A stretch of DNA of 64,000 nucleotides, taken from an uncultured Agathobaculum sp. (lineage in GTDB: Bacteria; Bacillota; Clostridia; Oscillospirales; Butyricicoccaceae). Shown here piece after piece: positions 8,106 to 16,742 of the stretch. Position 1 is the first letter of the stretch. Every line of letters starts with the position of its first letter. Made by a program: the position numbers and the translations under genes. The stretch is taken from NCBI GenBank assembly GCA_944384725.1, contig CALWUJ010000002.1, forward strand, positions 62,001 to 126,000. The letters run 5' to 3'. The notes under the pieces are model-generated. The model saw nothing but the letters and a program-made list of their open reading frames with translations. It searched no databases and was not told the origin of the DNA.

Positions 8106-9419
8106 ATGGATATGCTCAAGGATTATCCGCTGCTCCGCACGGATAGTTACGCAAAGATTTTTCTGTATAATACCCATGAAACCGTCGCGTGTGTGCCGAG
8201 ACATATCATCCGCATGCGTGACCGCGTGCGGCCGGATAAGCTGCAGCAGGCGGTCGAGCAGGCGCTGCTGCGCTTTCCGCACATGATGCTTGGCGTGGAA
8301 GCAACCGACACCAGTTTTCGCTATCGTCCCAACGTGCTGCCGCCGGTGGTGCTGCCGTTCGACGGTGTGGAAAAGCGCTATACCATCGGTTCGCCCGATA
8401 CACACGGCTATCTGTTTCTGGTGGGCTATCAGGAAAACACGATTACCATGGAATACCAGCACTCGATCTCGGACGGCCGCGGCTTTGAGGAATTTATCCG
8501 CTGCGTGCTGTTCCAGTATCTGACGCTGTGCGGATATCCGGTCGAGAACGACGGATCGGTGCGCGGTATGGATACGCGCTGGTCGCCGGAGGAGAGCGCG
8601 GACGGTTATCGCCAGCTTGCCGATCAGGAGTTTTCGCCCGCAGGCATCTGGAAAAAGCCCGAAGCGTCCCATGCGTGGGATTTGACAGATAAGGGGGATG
8701 CGCCGGAACTGGTGACCGACATCATTTTCCCGTTTGAGCAGCTGCACAGCTATGGCAAATCCATTGGTGTCAGCCCGCTGTCCATTGTGGCGCCGCTTCT
8801 CATGCGTGCCTTTGACCAGAAGTATGGCGAGCCGGACAAGCCGGTCATTTCGCAGATTCCGGTCGACCTGCGGCCGTTGCTGCCCACGGCGACGACGCGG
8901 TACTTCATCTGTTTCATCGACCTGCCGTACTTGCCGGAGTACCGTGACCTGCCGCTGCCAGAGGTATTCCGCAAAACCAAGGAATTCCTGAACAGCCAGA
9001 TGGAGCGCGAGCAGCTGCTGTACCGCGCAAAGGCTGCGTCCGATCGGTGCAGCGAGCTGCATGAGGCGGATATGCCGCTGGCGGAAAAAATGCAGATGGG
9101 GCAAAAGCTGTGCCGTGACTTCGTGCTGGAGGACAGCTTCCTGATTACCAATGTCGGCCGCTTCAAAATGCCGGAAAGCTGCATGCCATATGTGCTGGAT
9201 TACGGCGCGGTGCTGCCCTGCGCGGTGCAGCCGTTTGCGATGCTGGTATCGTCTTTCGGCAGCCGCATGAAGCTGTCGGTTGCGCAGCGCGGCGACGATA
9301 TGCAGGTGGTGGATAATCTGGCAGCAGGACTGCGGGAAATTGGTGTGGAAGTCAAAATGGAGCAGTATCCGTTCCGAGTGACTAAATACAATGGTTTGGA
9401 ATGCGGTCAGATAAAATAA
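8106..9419 (+). CDS. Condensation-fold (CoA-dependent) acyltransferase-like protein
   Basis: 437 residues from the chosen start. It carries the HxxxDG signature of chloramphenicol acetyltransferase, NRPS condensation and alcohol acetyltransferase folds: QHSISDGRGF with His119 and Asp123. A later element, PVDLRPLLPTATTRYF, resembles the second conserved segment of that superfamily. It is probably a free-standing acyltransferase for an alcohol, amine or lipid; the substrate is not predictable. GGAGGGG lies 6 nt before the ATG at 8106. An ATG at 8082 is less likely because its AGGAG would sit at the predicted transcript start. It is monocistronic between its own promoter and terminator. Confidence 0.78.
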   Translation: MDMLKDYPLLRTDSYAKIFLYNTHETVACVPRHIIRMRDRVRPDKLQQAVEQALLRFPHMMLGVEATDTSFRYRPNVLPPVVLPFDGVEKRYTIGSPDTHGYLFLVGYQENTITMEYQHSISDGRGFEEFIRCVLFQYLTLCGYPVENDGSVRGMDTRWSPEESADGYRQLADQEFSPAGIWKKPEASHAWDLTDKGDAPELVTDIIFPFEQLHSYGKSIGVSPLSIVAPLLMRAFDQKYGEPDKPVISQIPVDLRPLLPTATTRYFICFIDLPYLPEYRDLPLPEVFRKTKEFLNSQMEREQLLYRAKAASDRCSELHEADMPLAEKMQMGQKLCRDFVLEDSFLITNVGRFKMPESCMPYVLDYGAVLPCAVQPFAMLVSSFGSRMKLSVAQRGDDMQVVDNLAAGLREIGVEVKMEQYPFRVTKYNGLECGQIK

Positions 9420-9423
9420 AGGC

Positions 9424-9455
9424 AAAGAGGGCTGATGAGACAGCCCTCTTTTTCT
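9424..9455 (+). terminator. Intrinsic terminator after the acyltransferase gene
   Basis: Perfect 11-bp stem AAAGAGGGCTG / CAGCCCTCTTT with an ATGAGA loop, then TTTCT. Confidence 0.88.
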
Positions 9456-9512
9456 GTATGCGACAAGGATTAGCGATTGCTAACCGAAAAACTTTCCTTT
9501 TTGCGGAAAACG

Positions 9513-9521
9513 TGGTATACT
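9513..9521 (+). promoter_or_regulatory. Extended -10 promoter of the CobW pair
   Basis: TGGTATACT is an extended -10 (TGnTATACT). The -35 position (9493-9498) has only TTTCCT, consistent with an extended-10 promoter. Confidence 0.6.
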
Positions 9522-9560
9522 ATTTTTATCTGGAATTTAACTGAAAATGAGGCGAAACAA

Positions 9561-10637
9561 ATGACGAAAATTGATATTATTTCGGGTTTTTTGGGTGCCG
9601 GCAAGACCACGCTGATCAAGCGGCTGCTGGCGGATGCGTTGAAGGGCGAACAGGTGGTGCTGATCGAAAACGAATTCGGTGAGATCGGCATCGACGGCGG
9701 TTTCCTCAAGGACGCGGGCATTGTGGTCAACGAAATGAACGCGGGCTGCATCTGCTGCTCGCTGGTGGGCGATTTCGGCAAGGCGCTGCACGATGTGGTC
9801 GAGCAGTATCATCCGGACCGCATTTTGATCGAACCATCCGGTGTGGGCAAGCTGTCCGACGTCATCTCGGCGGTGCAGAACGCACATCTGGACGTGCAGC
9901 TCAACTCGTTTGTCACGGTAGTCGATGCGCTCAAGGCGAAGATGTATTTGAAGAACTTTGGCGAGTTCTTTGAAAATCAGGTGGCGCACGCGGGTGCAAT
10001 TTTGCTGTCCCGCACGGCGGAGTGCCCGGCAAAGCGTCTGGACGAGGTCGTGGGTCTGCTGCGCGGGCTGAATGCGCATGCGCGCATCGTGACCACGCCG
10101 TGGAAGGAACTGACCGGCATGCAGCTGCTCCAGACGATGGAGGGCAGCCGTGATCTGGTGCAGGAGGTGCTCGACGAAATCGCGCATGAGCCGCATCATG
10201 AGCATCATCACCATCATGATTATGAACATGAGCATCATCACGAGCATGAGCACCATCACCATGAACATGGTCCGGAGTGTACCTGCGGCTGCCATGACCA
10301 CGAACATCACCATCATCACGACCACGATCATTGCGGCTGCGGTCATGACCATGATGCAGACGAGGTTTTCACCTCTTGGGGTGTGGAAACGCCGCACAAG
10401 TACACCGAGGAAGAGCTGAATCAGGCGCTGACCGCGCTCGGTGATCCCTCGCTCGGTACCGTGCTGCGCGCCAAGGGCATCGTGCCTGCGGCGGATGTCG
10501 GTGAGTGGCTGCACTTTGACTATGTGCCCGGTGTACCTGAAATTCGCCGCGGTGCGGCCGACTATACCGGCCGTCTGTGCGTGATCGGCTCCGAACTGGA
10601 CGAAGAGCGCATCGCCGCCCTGTTCGGCATTGGCTGA
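9561..10637 (+). CDS. CobW/P47K (COG0523) GTPase with a long His-rich metal-binding segment
   Basis: 358 residues. G3E-family GTPase with Walker A GFLGAGKT (9-16), the CxCC zinc motif CICC at 63-66, and a CobW C-terminal domain. Residues ~209-268 are dominated by His, Asp, Glu and a few Cys, a likely Zn, Ni or Co store. Such proteins insert or deliver metals. GAGG precedes the ATG at 9561 by 9 nt. The gene is followed after 13 nt by a second CobW-like GTPase, so the two probably act together. Which metal is used cannot be told; no Zur-type box was recognised. Confidence 0.9.
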   Translation: MTKIDIISGFLGAGKTTLIKRLLADALKGEQVVLIENEFGEIGIDGGFLKDAGIVVNEMNAGCICCSLVGDFGKALHDVVEQYHPDRILIEPSGVGKLSDVISAVQNAHLDVQLNSFVTVVDALKAKMYLKNFGEFFENQVAHAGAILLSRTAECPAKRLDEVVGLLRGLNAHARIVTTPWKELTGMQLLQTMEGSRDLVQEVLDEIAHEPHHEHHHHHDYEHEHHHEHEHHHHEHGPECTCGCHDHEHHHHHDHDHCGCGHDHDADEVFTSWGVETPHKYTEEELNQALTALGDPSLGTVLRAKGIVPAADVGEWLHFDYVPGVPEIRRGAADYTGRLCVIGSELDEERIAALFGIG

Positions 10638-10650
10638 GGGGGCGAGCGAG

Positions 10651-11604
10651 ATGCCTAACAGAGATCCGATACCGGTATATGTGTTCACCGGCTTCCTTGA
10701 GAGCGGCAAGACGCAGTTTATCAAGGAGATCCTCGCGGACCCGAATTTCACAGAGAACGAGCGCACAGCGCTGTTGATGTGCGAAGAGGGCATCGAGGAA
10801 TACGACGAGCAGGAACTGCTGCACTGGGGCACGGCGCTGGTGCCGATCGAGTCGGCATCCGATCTGACGCCTAACCGCCTCAAGCGTGTTGAGCAGAAGT
10901 ACGATCCCGACCGTATCCTGATCGAATACAACGGCATGTGGAAGCTGGACGACCTGATTGCTGCATTTCCTGCCCGGTGGGAATTGTATCAGATTGTTAC
11001 CACAGTCAATGCCGCCACTTTTGAACTCTATTCCAACAATATGGGGCCGATGATGTTCGAGCACATCACGACTGCGGATCTGGTGGTGTTTAACCGCTGC
11101 ACGGATGCGCTCAAGGAGATGCTTTACAAAAAGAACATCCGCGCCATGAACCCGCGCGCGACCATTTATCTGGATGATGTGGACGGCAATTCGGAGGATT
11201 ATGCGCGCAATATGCCGCTGCCGTTCGATGTGGATGCGGATTTGATCGACATTGCGCCCGCAGATTACGGCCTGTGGTATGTGGATGCGATGGGCGATCC
11301 GGGCAAGTATGACGGAAAAACGGTGCGCTTTTTGGCGCAGGTTTTTGTCGGCAAGGGTGTACCGGAAGGCTCGTTTGTGCCGGGACGCTTCGGCATGGTC
11401 TGCTGTGCGGAGGACATCAGCTTTTTGGGCTTCCTGTGTCGCTGGCCGCGCGCAAAGGATCTCAAGCAGCGTGATTGGGTGCGCGTGACCGCATCCATCA
11501 CGGTTGAGATGCTGCCGCAGTACCGCGGCGAAGGCCCGGTATTGCATGCCAGCGAGGTCATTCTGGCAGAAAAGCCTGAGGAAGAACTCGTATACTTCAA
11601 CTAA
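10651..11604 (+). CDS. CobW-like GTPase domain fused to a YcgQ/DUF1980-like domain
   Basis: 317 residues. Residues 1-~190 are a G3E GTPase domain with Walker A GFLESGKT at 14-21, but the CxCC metal motif of its upstream partner is absent. From ~215 on, the sequence (GKTVRFLAQVFVG, GRFGMVCCAEDISFLGFLC, DWVRVTASI) resembles the soluble domain of YcgQ/TIGR03943 proteins, which are usually encoded beside CobW GTPases and YcgR permeases. Here the two look fused. GAGGGGG lies 8 nt before the ATG. The role is probably in metal handling with the preceding protein. Confidence 0.72.
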   Translation: MPNRDPIPVYVFTGFLESGKTQFIKEILADPNFTENERTALLMCEEGIEEYDEQELLHWGTALVPIESASDLTPNRLKRVEQKYDPDRILIEYNGMWKLDDLIAAFPARWELYQIVTTVNAATFELYSNNMGPMMFEHITTADLVVFNRCTDALKEMLYKKNIRAMNPRATIYLDDVDGNSEDYARNMPLPFDVDADLIDIAPADYGLWYVDAMGDPGKYDGKTVRFLAQVFVGKGVPEGSFVPGRFGMVCCAEDISFLGFLCRWPRAKDLKQRDWVRVTASITVEMLPQYRGEGPVLHASEVILAEKPEEELVYFN

Positions 11605-11617
11605 AAACGGCATAGGA

Positions 11618-11648
11618 AAAGCCCCTCAAGCGATGCTTGAGGGGCTTT
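11618..11648. terminator. Terminator between the CobW pair and iolG
   Basis: Perfect 14-bp stem AAAGCCCCTCAAGC / GCTTGAGGGGCTTT with a GAT loop. T/A tracts on each side suit both convergent transcripts. Confidence 0.85.
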
Positions 11649-11676
11649 GATATGTTCGTTTCGCGAAGGAAAAGGA

Positions 11677-12702
11677 TTATTCCTCAACCTTTACGTAAAC
11701 ACCGCCGTTGCGGCAGGATTCGGTAGCAGCCTTCGCCATGAGAACCGGACGCAGACCGTCGATTGCGCCAACCGGAACCGGCTTGTCGTTGTTGATTGCA
11801 TCAACAAACGCGATAACCTGCTCGATGAACGCCTGATTGTAGCGCTCGAGGAAGAACCACAGCGGCTTCTCGGAACGAGCGCCGTCCTTGGTCATAACGG
11901 TCGTGGTATTCAGCAGGTCGTTGGCATCGGAAGCCATGCCCTTGGAGCCAAACGCCTCAACGCGCTGGTCATAGCCGTAAACAGCCTGACGGGAGTTGTT
12001 GATGACCGCGATGCAGCCGTTTGCCATCTTCATGGTGACAACAGCGGTGTCAACATCCGGGATACCGGACTCTTCCTGCAGGTTCGGGTTAACCAGGCAG
12101 GAGCCGACAGCGGAAATCTCAACAGCCTCGGAACCGGTGACGTAGCGCACCATGTCGAAGTCGTGGATCATCATGTCGTAGAAGATACCGCCGGAAACAG
12201 CAACATAGGATGCCGGGGGCGGCTCCGGGTCACGGGAAGAAACGATAACGATGTGCGGATCGCCGATCGTGCCGTCCTTGACAGCGTCAGCAACTGCCTT
12301 GTGGTTGTGGTCAAAGCGGCGGTTGAAGCCAACCTGGAACTTAACGCCCTTCTCCTCAACCAGAGCGAGCAGCTTCTTGATCTTCTCGATATCATAGTCG
12401 ATCGGCTTCTCGCAGAATACGTGCTTGCCGGCGTTTACAGCTGCCATGGAAACGTCGCAGTGCGTGTCGGTGGACGAGCAAACGAACACAACGTCTACCT
12501 CAGGGTTGTTGATAACGTCCATGAAGTCGGTGGAAACGTTGGTGATCTTGCGCTCTGCCAGCCACTCGCGTGCGCCGGACTTATCCAGCATCGGGTCTGC
12601 CGCAGCTACGACCTGCACGCCCGGTACGCTGTTGATCAGGTTATTGATGTGCAGCTTGCCGATACGGCCGCAGCCTACTACGCCGATTTTCAAAATGCCC
12701 AT
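11677..12702 (-). CDS. iolG: Gfo/Idh/MocA oxidoreductase, probable inositol 2-dehydrogenase
   Basis: 341 residues. NAD-binding GxGRIGxxH motif at 10-18, EKP at 98-100 and the catalytic pair GGIFYDMMIHDFD with Asp176 and His180. Lys99, Asp176 and His180 line up with the catalytic residues of Bacillus IolG (Lys97, Asp172, His176). It oxidises myo-inositol or a related polyol to the 2-keto form with NAD+. AAGGAG lies 9 nt before the ATG. No other iol gene is nearby, so the polyol is uncertain. It is transcribed divergently from a LacI-type regulator that may control it. Confidence 0.85.
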   Translation of the reverse strand: MGILKIGVVGCGRIGKLHINNLINSVPGVQVVAAADPMLDKSGAREWLAERKITNVSTDFMDVINNPEVDVVFVCSSTDTHCDVSMAAVNAGKHVFCEKPIDYDIEKIKKLLALVEEKGVKFQVGFNRRFDHNHKAVADAVKDGTIGDPHIVIVSSRDPEPPPASYVAVSGGIFYDMMIHDFDMVRYVTGSEAVEISAVGSCLVNPNLQEESGIPDVDTAVVTMKMANGCIAVINNSRQAVYGYDQRVEAFGSKGMASDANDLLNTTTVMTKDGARSEKPLWFFLERYNQAFIEQVIAFVDAINNDKPVPVGAIDGLRPVLMAKAATESCRNGGVYVKVEE

Positions 12703-12734
12703 TTCAAATCTCTCCTTTTACTTAAGGTGATTTT

Positions 12735-12763
12735 ATTATAGACCACTTAAAGGGGAGCATCAA
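12735..12763 (-). promoter_or_regulatory. Promoter of iolG
   Basis: On the minus strand TTGATG (12763-12758), 17-nt spacer, TATAAT (12740-12735). It lies in the 316-nt divergent gap 12703-13018, which otherwise holds the regulator's promoter and AT-poor sequence with no gene I can support. Confidence 0.78.
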
Positions 12764-12934
12764 GAGTGCGGCCGGAATTTCGGCGCACCGCCCAATTTTG
12801 AAAAGCGCGATTGGTGAAAAATGGCGGCGCAAAACCGTTGCAGAGCGTGCAAAAACGCTGTGCATTGTGCGTAAAACAAAAAAGCACGGGACGGAGGGTT
12901 TTGCAGGGAAAGTATGCAAAATGCACAGAATCGC

Positions 12935-12963
12935 TTGTGCCATGCAGGCTACTGTGATAAAAT
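12935..12963 (+). promoter_or_regulatory. Promoter of the LacI-type regulator gene
   Basis: TTGTGC (12935-12940), 17-nt spacer, TAAAAT (12958-12963). Confidence 0.6.
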
Positions 12964-13018
12964 GGCTGTATATTGTAGACTACCCGCTGCGATAGCACAG
13001 GTAAAGGGGAATCGATGG

Positions 13019-14041
13019 ATGAAGGTAACTGCACAGTGGATAGCGGAGCAATGCGGCGTTTCGCGCGGCACGGTGGACCGGGTGGTAAACGGACGCCCGA
13101 ATGTTGCGCCGGAAGTGCGCGAGCGAGTGCAGAAAATGATCAATGAATACGGATATAAAACACCGGCACAGCGTCAGGCGGCGCGGGTGGGACGGGGCGC
13201 TTACCGGATCGGCGTGATTCTGCCGAGCTGGGATGCGTTTTTTATTCGCCGTATGCGGGAAGGCATCCGTGTGGCGGTGCATAACCGCGGACTGAATGAC
13301 GTAAACGTATTGGTGGAAGAACTCAAGAACCGTTCGCACCGCTCGTATTTCGAGGCAATCGAACGGCTGGAAACACGGGGAATAGACGGCCTAATCCTGA
13401 CCGCACCGGATACGCTGGCCATGTGCGAAGAGATCGACCGGCTGGTGACGGCAGGCATACAAGTGGTCACCTGCGATTCCGATGTGCGTCAAAGCCGCCG
13501 TCTGTACCATATCGGACAGGATATGGTCAAATCCGGGCGGGTGGCCGCGGGTCTGCTTGCGCCGTACATATCGGGCGCAGAGGTGCTGGTGGTGACGGGA
13601 AACCGTGAGTTTACGGCCCATGGTTTGCGCGTGCGCGGTTTTCTGGATCGGATCTATGAGATTTTCGGCGGCAATGTGAACGCGCATGTGATTGAAAGCG
13701 TGGAGCAGTATGAACTGACCTACGACGGGGTATTGCAGAATTTGCGGCAGAATCCGCGGCTGCGCGGCATTTATATGGCAAACGAGTCCGTGCGCGGCTG
13801 CATGGATGCACTCGAGCGTGCCAAGCCTGCACGCAAGGTGCATGTGGTCTGCCATGATCTGACGCCGCACGCGCGGCAGTATCTGGAAGCGGGACGGCTG
13901 GATTTCATCATCGATCAGGACTTTTCTGCGCAGACGACGCGGGCGATCGAGGTATTGGCCCATACCCTGCGCACGGGGGAGATGCCGCGGCAGCAGATCG
14001 AGTATATCCATACGAGCATTATCACGCGCGAATTGCTTTGA
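13019..14041 (+). CDS. LacI family transcriptional regulator with sugar-binding domain
   Basis: 340 residues. The N-terminal LacI-type helix-turn-helix (TAQWIAEQCGVSRGTVDRVVNGRPNV) precedes a periplasmic-binding-protein-like effector domain (GVILPSWDAFFIRRMREGI, GIDGLILTAPD, VTCDSDVRQSRRLYHIGQD). GGGGA lies 8 nt before the ATG at 13019. It is divergent from iolG, which suggests a sugar or polyol effector. Only 28 nt separate it from the TolC-like gene downstream with no terminator between, so it may also be the first gene of the efflux operon. Confidence 0.88.
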   Translation: MKVTAQWIAEQCGVSRGTVDRVVNGRPNVAPEVRERVQKMINEYGYKTPAQRQAARVGRGAYRIGVILPSWDAFFIRRMREGIRVAVHNRGLNDVNVLVEELKNRSHRSYFEAIERLETRGIDGLILTAPDTLAMCEEIDRLVTAGIQVVTCDSDVRQSRRLYHIGQDMVKSGRVAAGLLAPYISGAEVLVVTGNREFTAHGLRVRGFLDRIYEIFGGNVNAHVIESVEQYELTYDGVLQNLRQNPRLRGIYMANESVRGCMDALERAKPARKVHVVCHDLTPHARQYLEAGRLDFIIDQDFSAQTTRAIEVLAHTLRTGEMPRQQIEYIHTSIITRELL

Positions 14042-14069
14042 GCAGCGGGAGGAGACGAATACATAACAA

Positions 14070-15422
14070 ATGAAACGGATACGAACAGGGGTGCTGCTGG
14101 CCGGGGCGCTCTGCGCGCTGACGGTCGTTCCGGCAGGGGCAGTCAATGCGCTGGATGTCGCCGGAGCCGGCATATGGGCGACGGTTTCCGCAGTGCAGGA
14201 TGCGCTGGGGTGGGACGGTGTCAATGCTGCACCACCAGTGCAGGACGAGCAGTCGATCGGTTTTACCGGTCTGGAAAAGACCGTTCGGGCGAACAACCAG
14301 ACCATTCAGGGCTTTCAGAAAACGTTGGCCGGCATCCAGAATACGGATGTAGATACCCGGTTTGATGTGCAGGTGCAGCAATACGCGGGACAGCTTCGGA
14401 TGTATGAACAGCAGGCAGCCGCCTACCAGAAGGCTGTGAATGCGCTGAGCAGCGCGCTGGCAAGTGACGAGCTGGATGACGCGAGCCGGCAGGCACTTCA
14501 GGCGCAGCTGCAGACCGCGCAGACCAATCTGTCGGTCAGTCAGGCCAGCAGCAAGGGCATTCAGGAGGCGCTGGACAATATCGACGACCTGCGGCAGGAA
14601 GCGCAGGACCAGCTGGATGACACCTATGTCAGCACCAAAAAGCAGCTGGATAATATGGCAAACCAGATCGTCGTTGGCGCGCAGAGCGCCTTTATCGGCA
14701 TCATCACCACGCAGGAGGGTATCGCAACGCTCGACCGCAATCTAGCGGCACTCGACCGCAATATTGCGGTGGTCGAAAAACAGGTGGAGCTGGGTATGGC
14801 GTCCCAATTGACGCTGGATAACCTGCGTCAGACACGCCGCACGACAGCGGCGCAACGCGAAACGCTCACGCTGATGCAGACGACGACCGAAAACCAGCTG
14901 TCTTTACTGTGCGGCAACACCGCAGCGACCACGGTCAAGCCGACCAAGCTGCCTGCGGTGACAAGCCAGCAGCTGGCAGGCATGAACTATGAAGCGGATT
15001 TGGAGCAAGCACTCAAAAACAGCTATTCGATCTGGTCGGCGCAGAACGAGGTGCGCAAGGCCGGCAATGATTATGAGGACGATGTGACCTCGACCGTGGA
15101 CGCTTTCGAGGCAGCCAAACTCAATCTGGAATACGCTGAGGAGACTGCGGAAAACACTTTCCGCAAACTCTATCTGGATGTGCAGAACAAAAAACGCCTG
15201 CTGGACGAAGCCAAAGCCGCATATGATACGGAGAAGAAGAATTTCGATGTGGACGCGCTGCAATATGAGCGCGGCATGATCTCGCAGCTCGATTACCTGA
15301 CGGCACAGGATGATTTGGCCGCCAAGCAGGATGCGGTGAACACGGCCGAACATGACCTGTTTACGGCATACAATACCTATGATTGGGCCAAGCGGGGCTA
15401 CATGGCAGGCGGCGCGGCATGA
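14070..15422 (+). CDS. TolC-family-like secreted coiled-coil protein of an RND efflux operon
   Basis: 450 residues with an N-terminal signal peptide (ending near PAGAVNA) and mostly long amphipathic helices, including the repeat-like segments RTTAAQRETLTLMQTTTENQLSLL and YERGMISQLDYLTAQDDLAAKQ that are typical of TolC/OEP proteins. The start is fixed by an in-frame stop two codons upstream; its Shine-Dalgarno GGGAGGAG is unusually far (15 nt). It is followed by a membrane-fusion lipoprotein and an RND pump. In a Gram-positive envelope there is no outer membrane for a TolC channel, so its role may be a wall-spanning or coupling element. Confidence 0.75.
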   Translation: MKRIRTGVLLAGALCALTVVPAGAVNALDVAGAGIWATVSAVQDALGWDGVNAAPPVQDEQSIGFTGLEKTVRANNQTIQGFQKTLAGIQNTDVDTRFDVQVQQYAGQLRMYEQQAAAYQKAVNALSSALASDELDDASRQALQAQLQTAQTNLSVSQASSKGIQEALDNIDDLRQEAQDQLDDTYVSTKKQLDNMANQIVVGAQSAFIGIITTQEGIATLDRNLAALDRNIAVVEKQVELGMASQLTLDNLRQTRRTTAAQRETLTLMQTTTENQLSLLCGNTAATTVKPTKLPAVTSQQLAGMNYEADLEQALKNSYSIWSAQNEVRKAGNDYEDDVTSTVDAFEAAKLNLEYAEETAENTFRKLYLDVQNKKRLLDEAKAAYDTEKKNFDVDALQYERGMISQLDYLTAQDDLAAKQDAVNTAEHDLFTAYNTYDWAKRGYMAGGAA

Positions 15423-15457
15423 CGGCAAACGGGGAAAGCGAGCGACGGAGGACACAA

Positions 15458-16735
15458 ATGAAAAGCAAACGTATTTTAGCTGCGGTGATGGCGGCAGCGC
15501 TGCTGCTGGGCGCAGGCTGCGGCAAAGAACAGGAGCAGGCGGAAGAAACGCCGACCGGCACCGCTGTGGAAGTGATGACGGTTGCATCCGGCCCGATGAA
15601 CGCGGAATATTCGGTTACGGGCAAGGTGGTGGCGGTCAATGAGGTGCAGGTGTTCCCGCTTTTGGCGGGGCAGGTACTGACCCTGCCAGTCAAGGAGGGC
15701 GACAAGGTCACCAAAGGGCAGACGCTCTTTACCGTGGACACCTCGACGGTCACCTCCACGATGGGCGCGCTGCAGCAGTCCTACAATGCCACAAAGGCTG
15801 CGACCGACGGCGCGATTTCTTCCGCGCAGCTCGGCGTAGAGCAGGCGCAGATCGGTGTGGATCAGGCGCAGCAGGCGCTGGACAACACCAAAGCGCTGTA
15901 TGAAGTCGGCGCGGCGGCCGCACAGGATGTGACGCGCGCAGAGCAGGCACTGGAGCAGGCACAGGGCGCGCTGCAGCAGGCGCAGGCAGGCGTATCGCAG
16001 GCACAGGCGCAGCAGACTGCCTCCCTTGCGCAGATTCAGGCGTCGATGGATCAGATCACCACGCAGGCGGCGCTTGGTACGGTCAAAGCACCCTGCGCAG
16101 GCACGGTGACGGCAGTCAACGTGGTGCGCGGCGGCATGGCTTCCTCGGCGCAGCCCGGTGTGGTCATCGCGGAGGATGGCAAGGTGGAGGTCACCGCTTC
16201 GGTGGCAGAGGACGTGTTCACCAACATTCATGCAGGCGACAGCGCGGGCATTCTCGTTTCGGTGCTGTCGGACGATATGATGCAGGGCACGATCGGCTCG
16301 CTGCCTGCTGCTGCCAATGCCCAGACCAACCTGTATGATATTCCGGTTTCTCTGCCCGCAGGCGTTGCGCCGCCGATTGGTGCGTTCGCGACGGTTACGT
16401 TCTATACAGCCCGCCGCAGTGATGCGCTGTCCGTGCCGACTGAGGCGATCTTGACCGGTTCGGGCGACGAGCGGTATGTGTTTGTGGTGGACGATTTCGG
16501 AGAAGGCGACACTGCCACGCGCGTAACAGTAGAGACTGGTTTGGTCAGCAAAACGAATACCGAGATTCTGTCCGGCCTTGCCGAGGGCGACCGCGTAGTG
16601 GTCAAGGGGCAATCCTATCTGTCGGACGGCGCGGCGGTGCGCGTGGTGTCCGGCGAGGACGACGCATCCGCTGATGATACCGCGGCGGGCGTCACCGATG
16701 GCAACGCGGATGCCGCAGCGGACGGGGAGGGCTGA
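15458..16735 (+). CDS. RND efflux periplasmic adaptor-type (HlyD/MFP) lipoprotein
   Basis: 425 residues. The lipoprotein signal peptide has lipobox LGAGC (Cys21). A biotinyl-lipoyl-like half (EVQVFPLLAGQVLTLPVKEGDKVTKGQ), an Ala/Gln-rich coiled-coil hairpin (~105-215) and the second lipoyl half (GTVKAPCAGTVTAVNVVRGG) follow, then beta-barrel and membrane-proximal domains. It tethers the RND pump to its partner. GGAGG lies 7 nt before the ATG. It lies 35 nt after the TolC-like gene and 7 nt before the pump gene. Confidence 0.92.
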   Translation: MKSKRILAAVMAAALLLGAGCGKEQEQAEETPTGTAVEVMTVASGPMNAEYSVTGKVVAVNEVQVFPLLAGQVLTLPVKEGDKVTKGQTLFTVDTSTVTSTMGALQQSYNATKAATDGAISSAQLGVEQAQIGVDQAQQALDNTKALYEVGAAAAQDVTRAEQALEQAQGALQQAQAGVSQAQAQQTASLAQIQASMDQITTQAALGTVKAPCAGTVTAVNVVRGGMASSAQPGVVIAEDGKVEVTASVAEDVFTNIHAGDSAGILVSVLSDDMMQGTIGSLPAAANAQTNLYDIPVSLPAGVAPPIGAFATVTFYTARRSDALSVPTEAILTGSGDERYVFVVDDFGEGDTATRVTVETGLVSKTNTEILSGLAEGDRVVVKGQSYLSDGAAVRVVSGEDDASADDTAAGVTDGNADAAADGEG

Positions 16736-16742
16736 TACCCCT

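Noticed and set aside
9471..9560. Zur or other known metal-responsive operator before the CobW genes
   Set aside because: Only a short TTAGC/GCTAA repeat is present; it does not match known Zur, Fur or NikR boxes.
9537..10937. Met/Val-rich open frame opposite the His-rich CobW gene
   Set aside because: The Met-rich stretch is simply the complement of CAT/CAC His codons.
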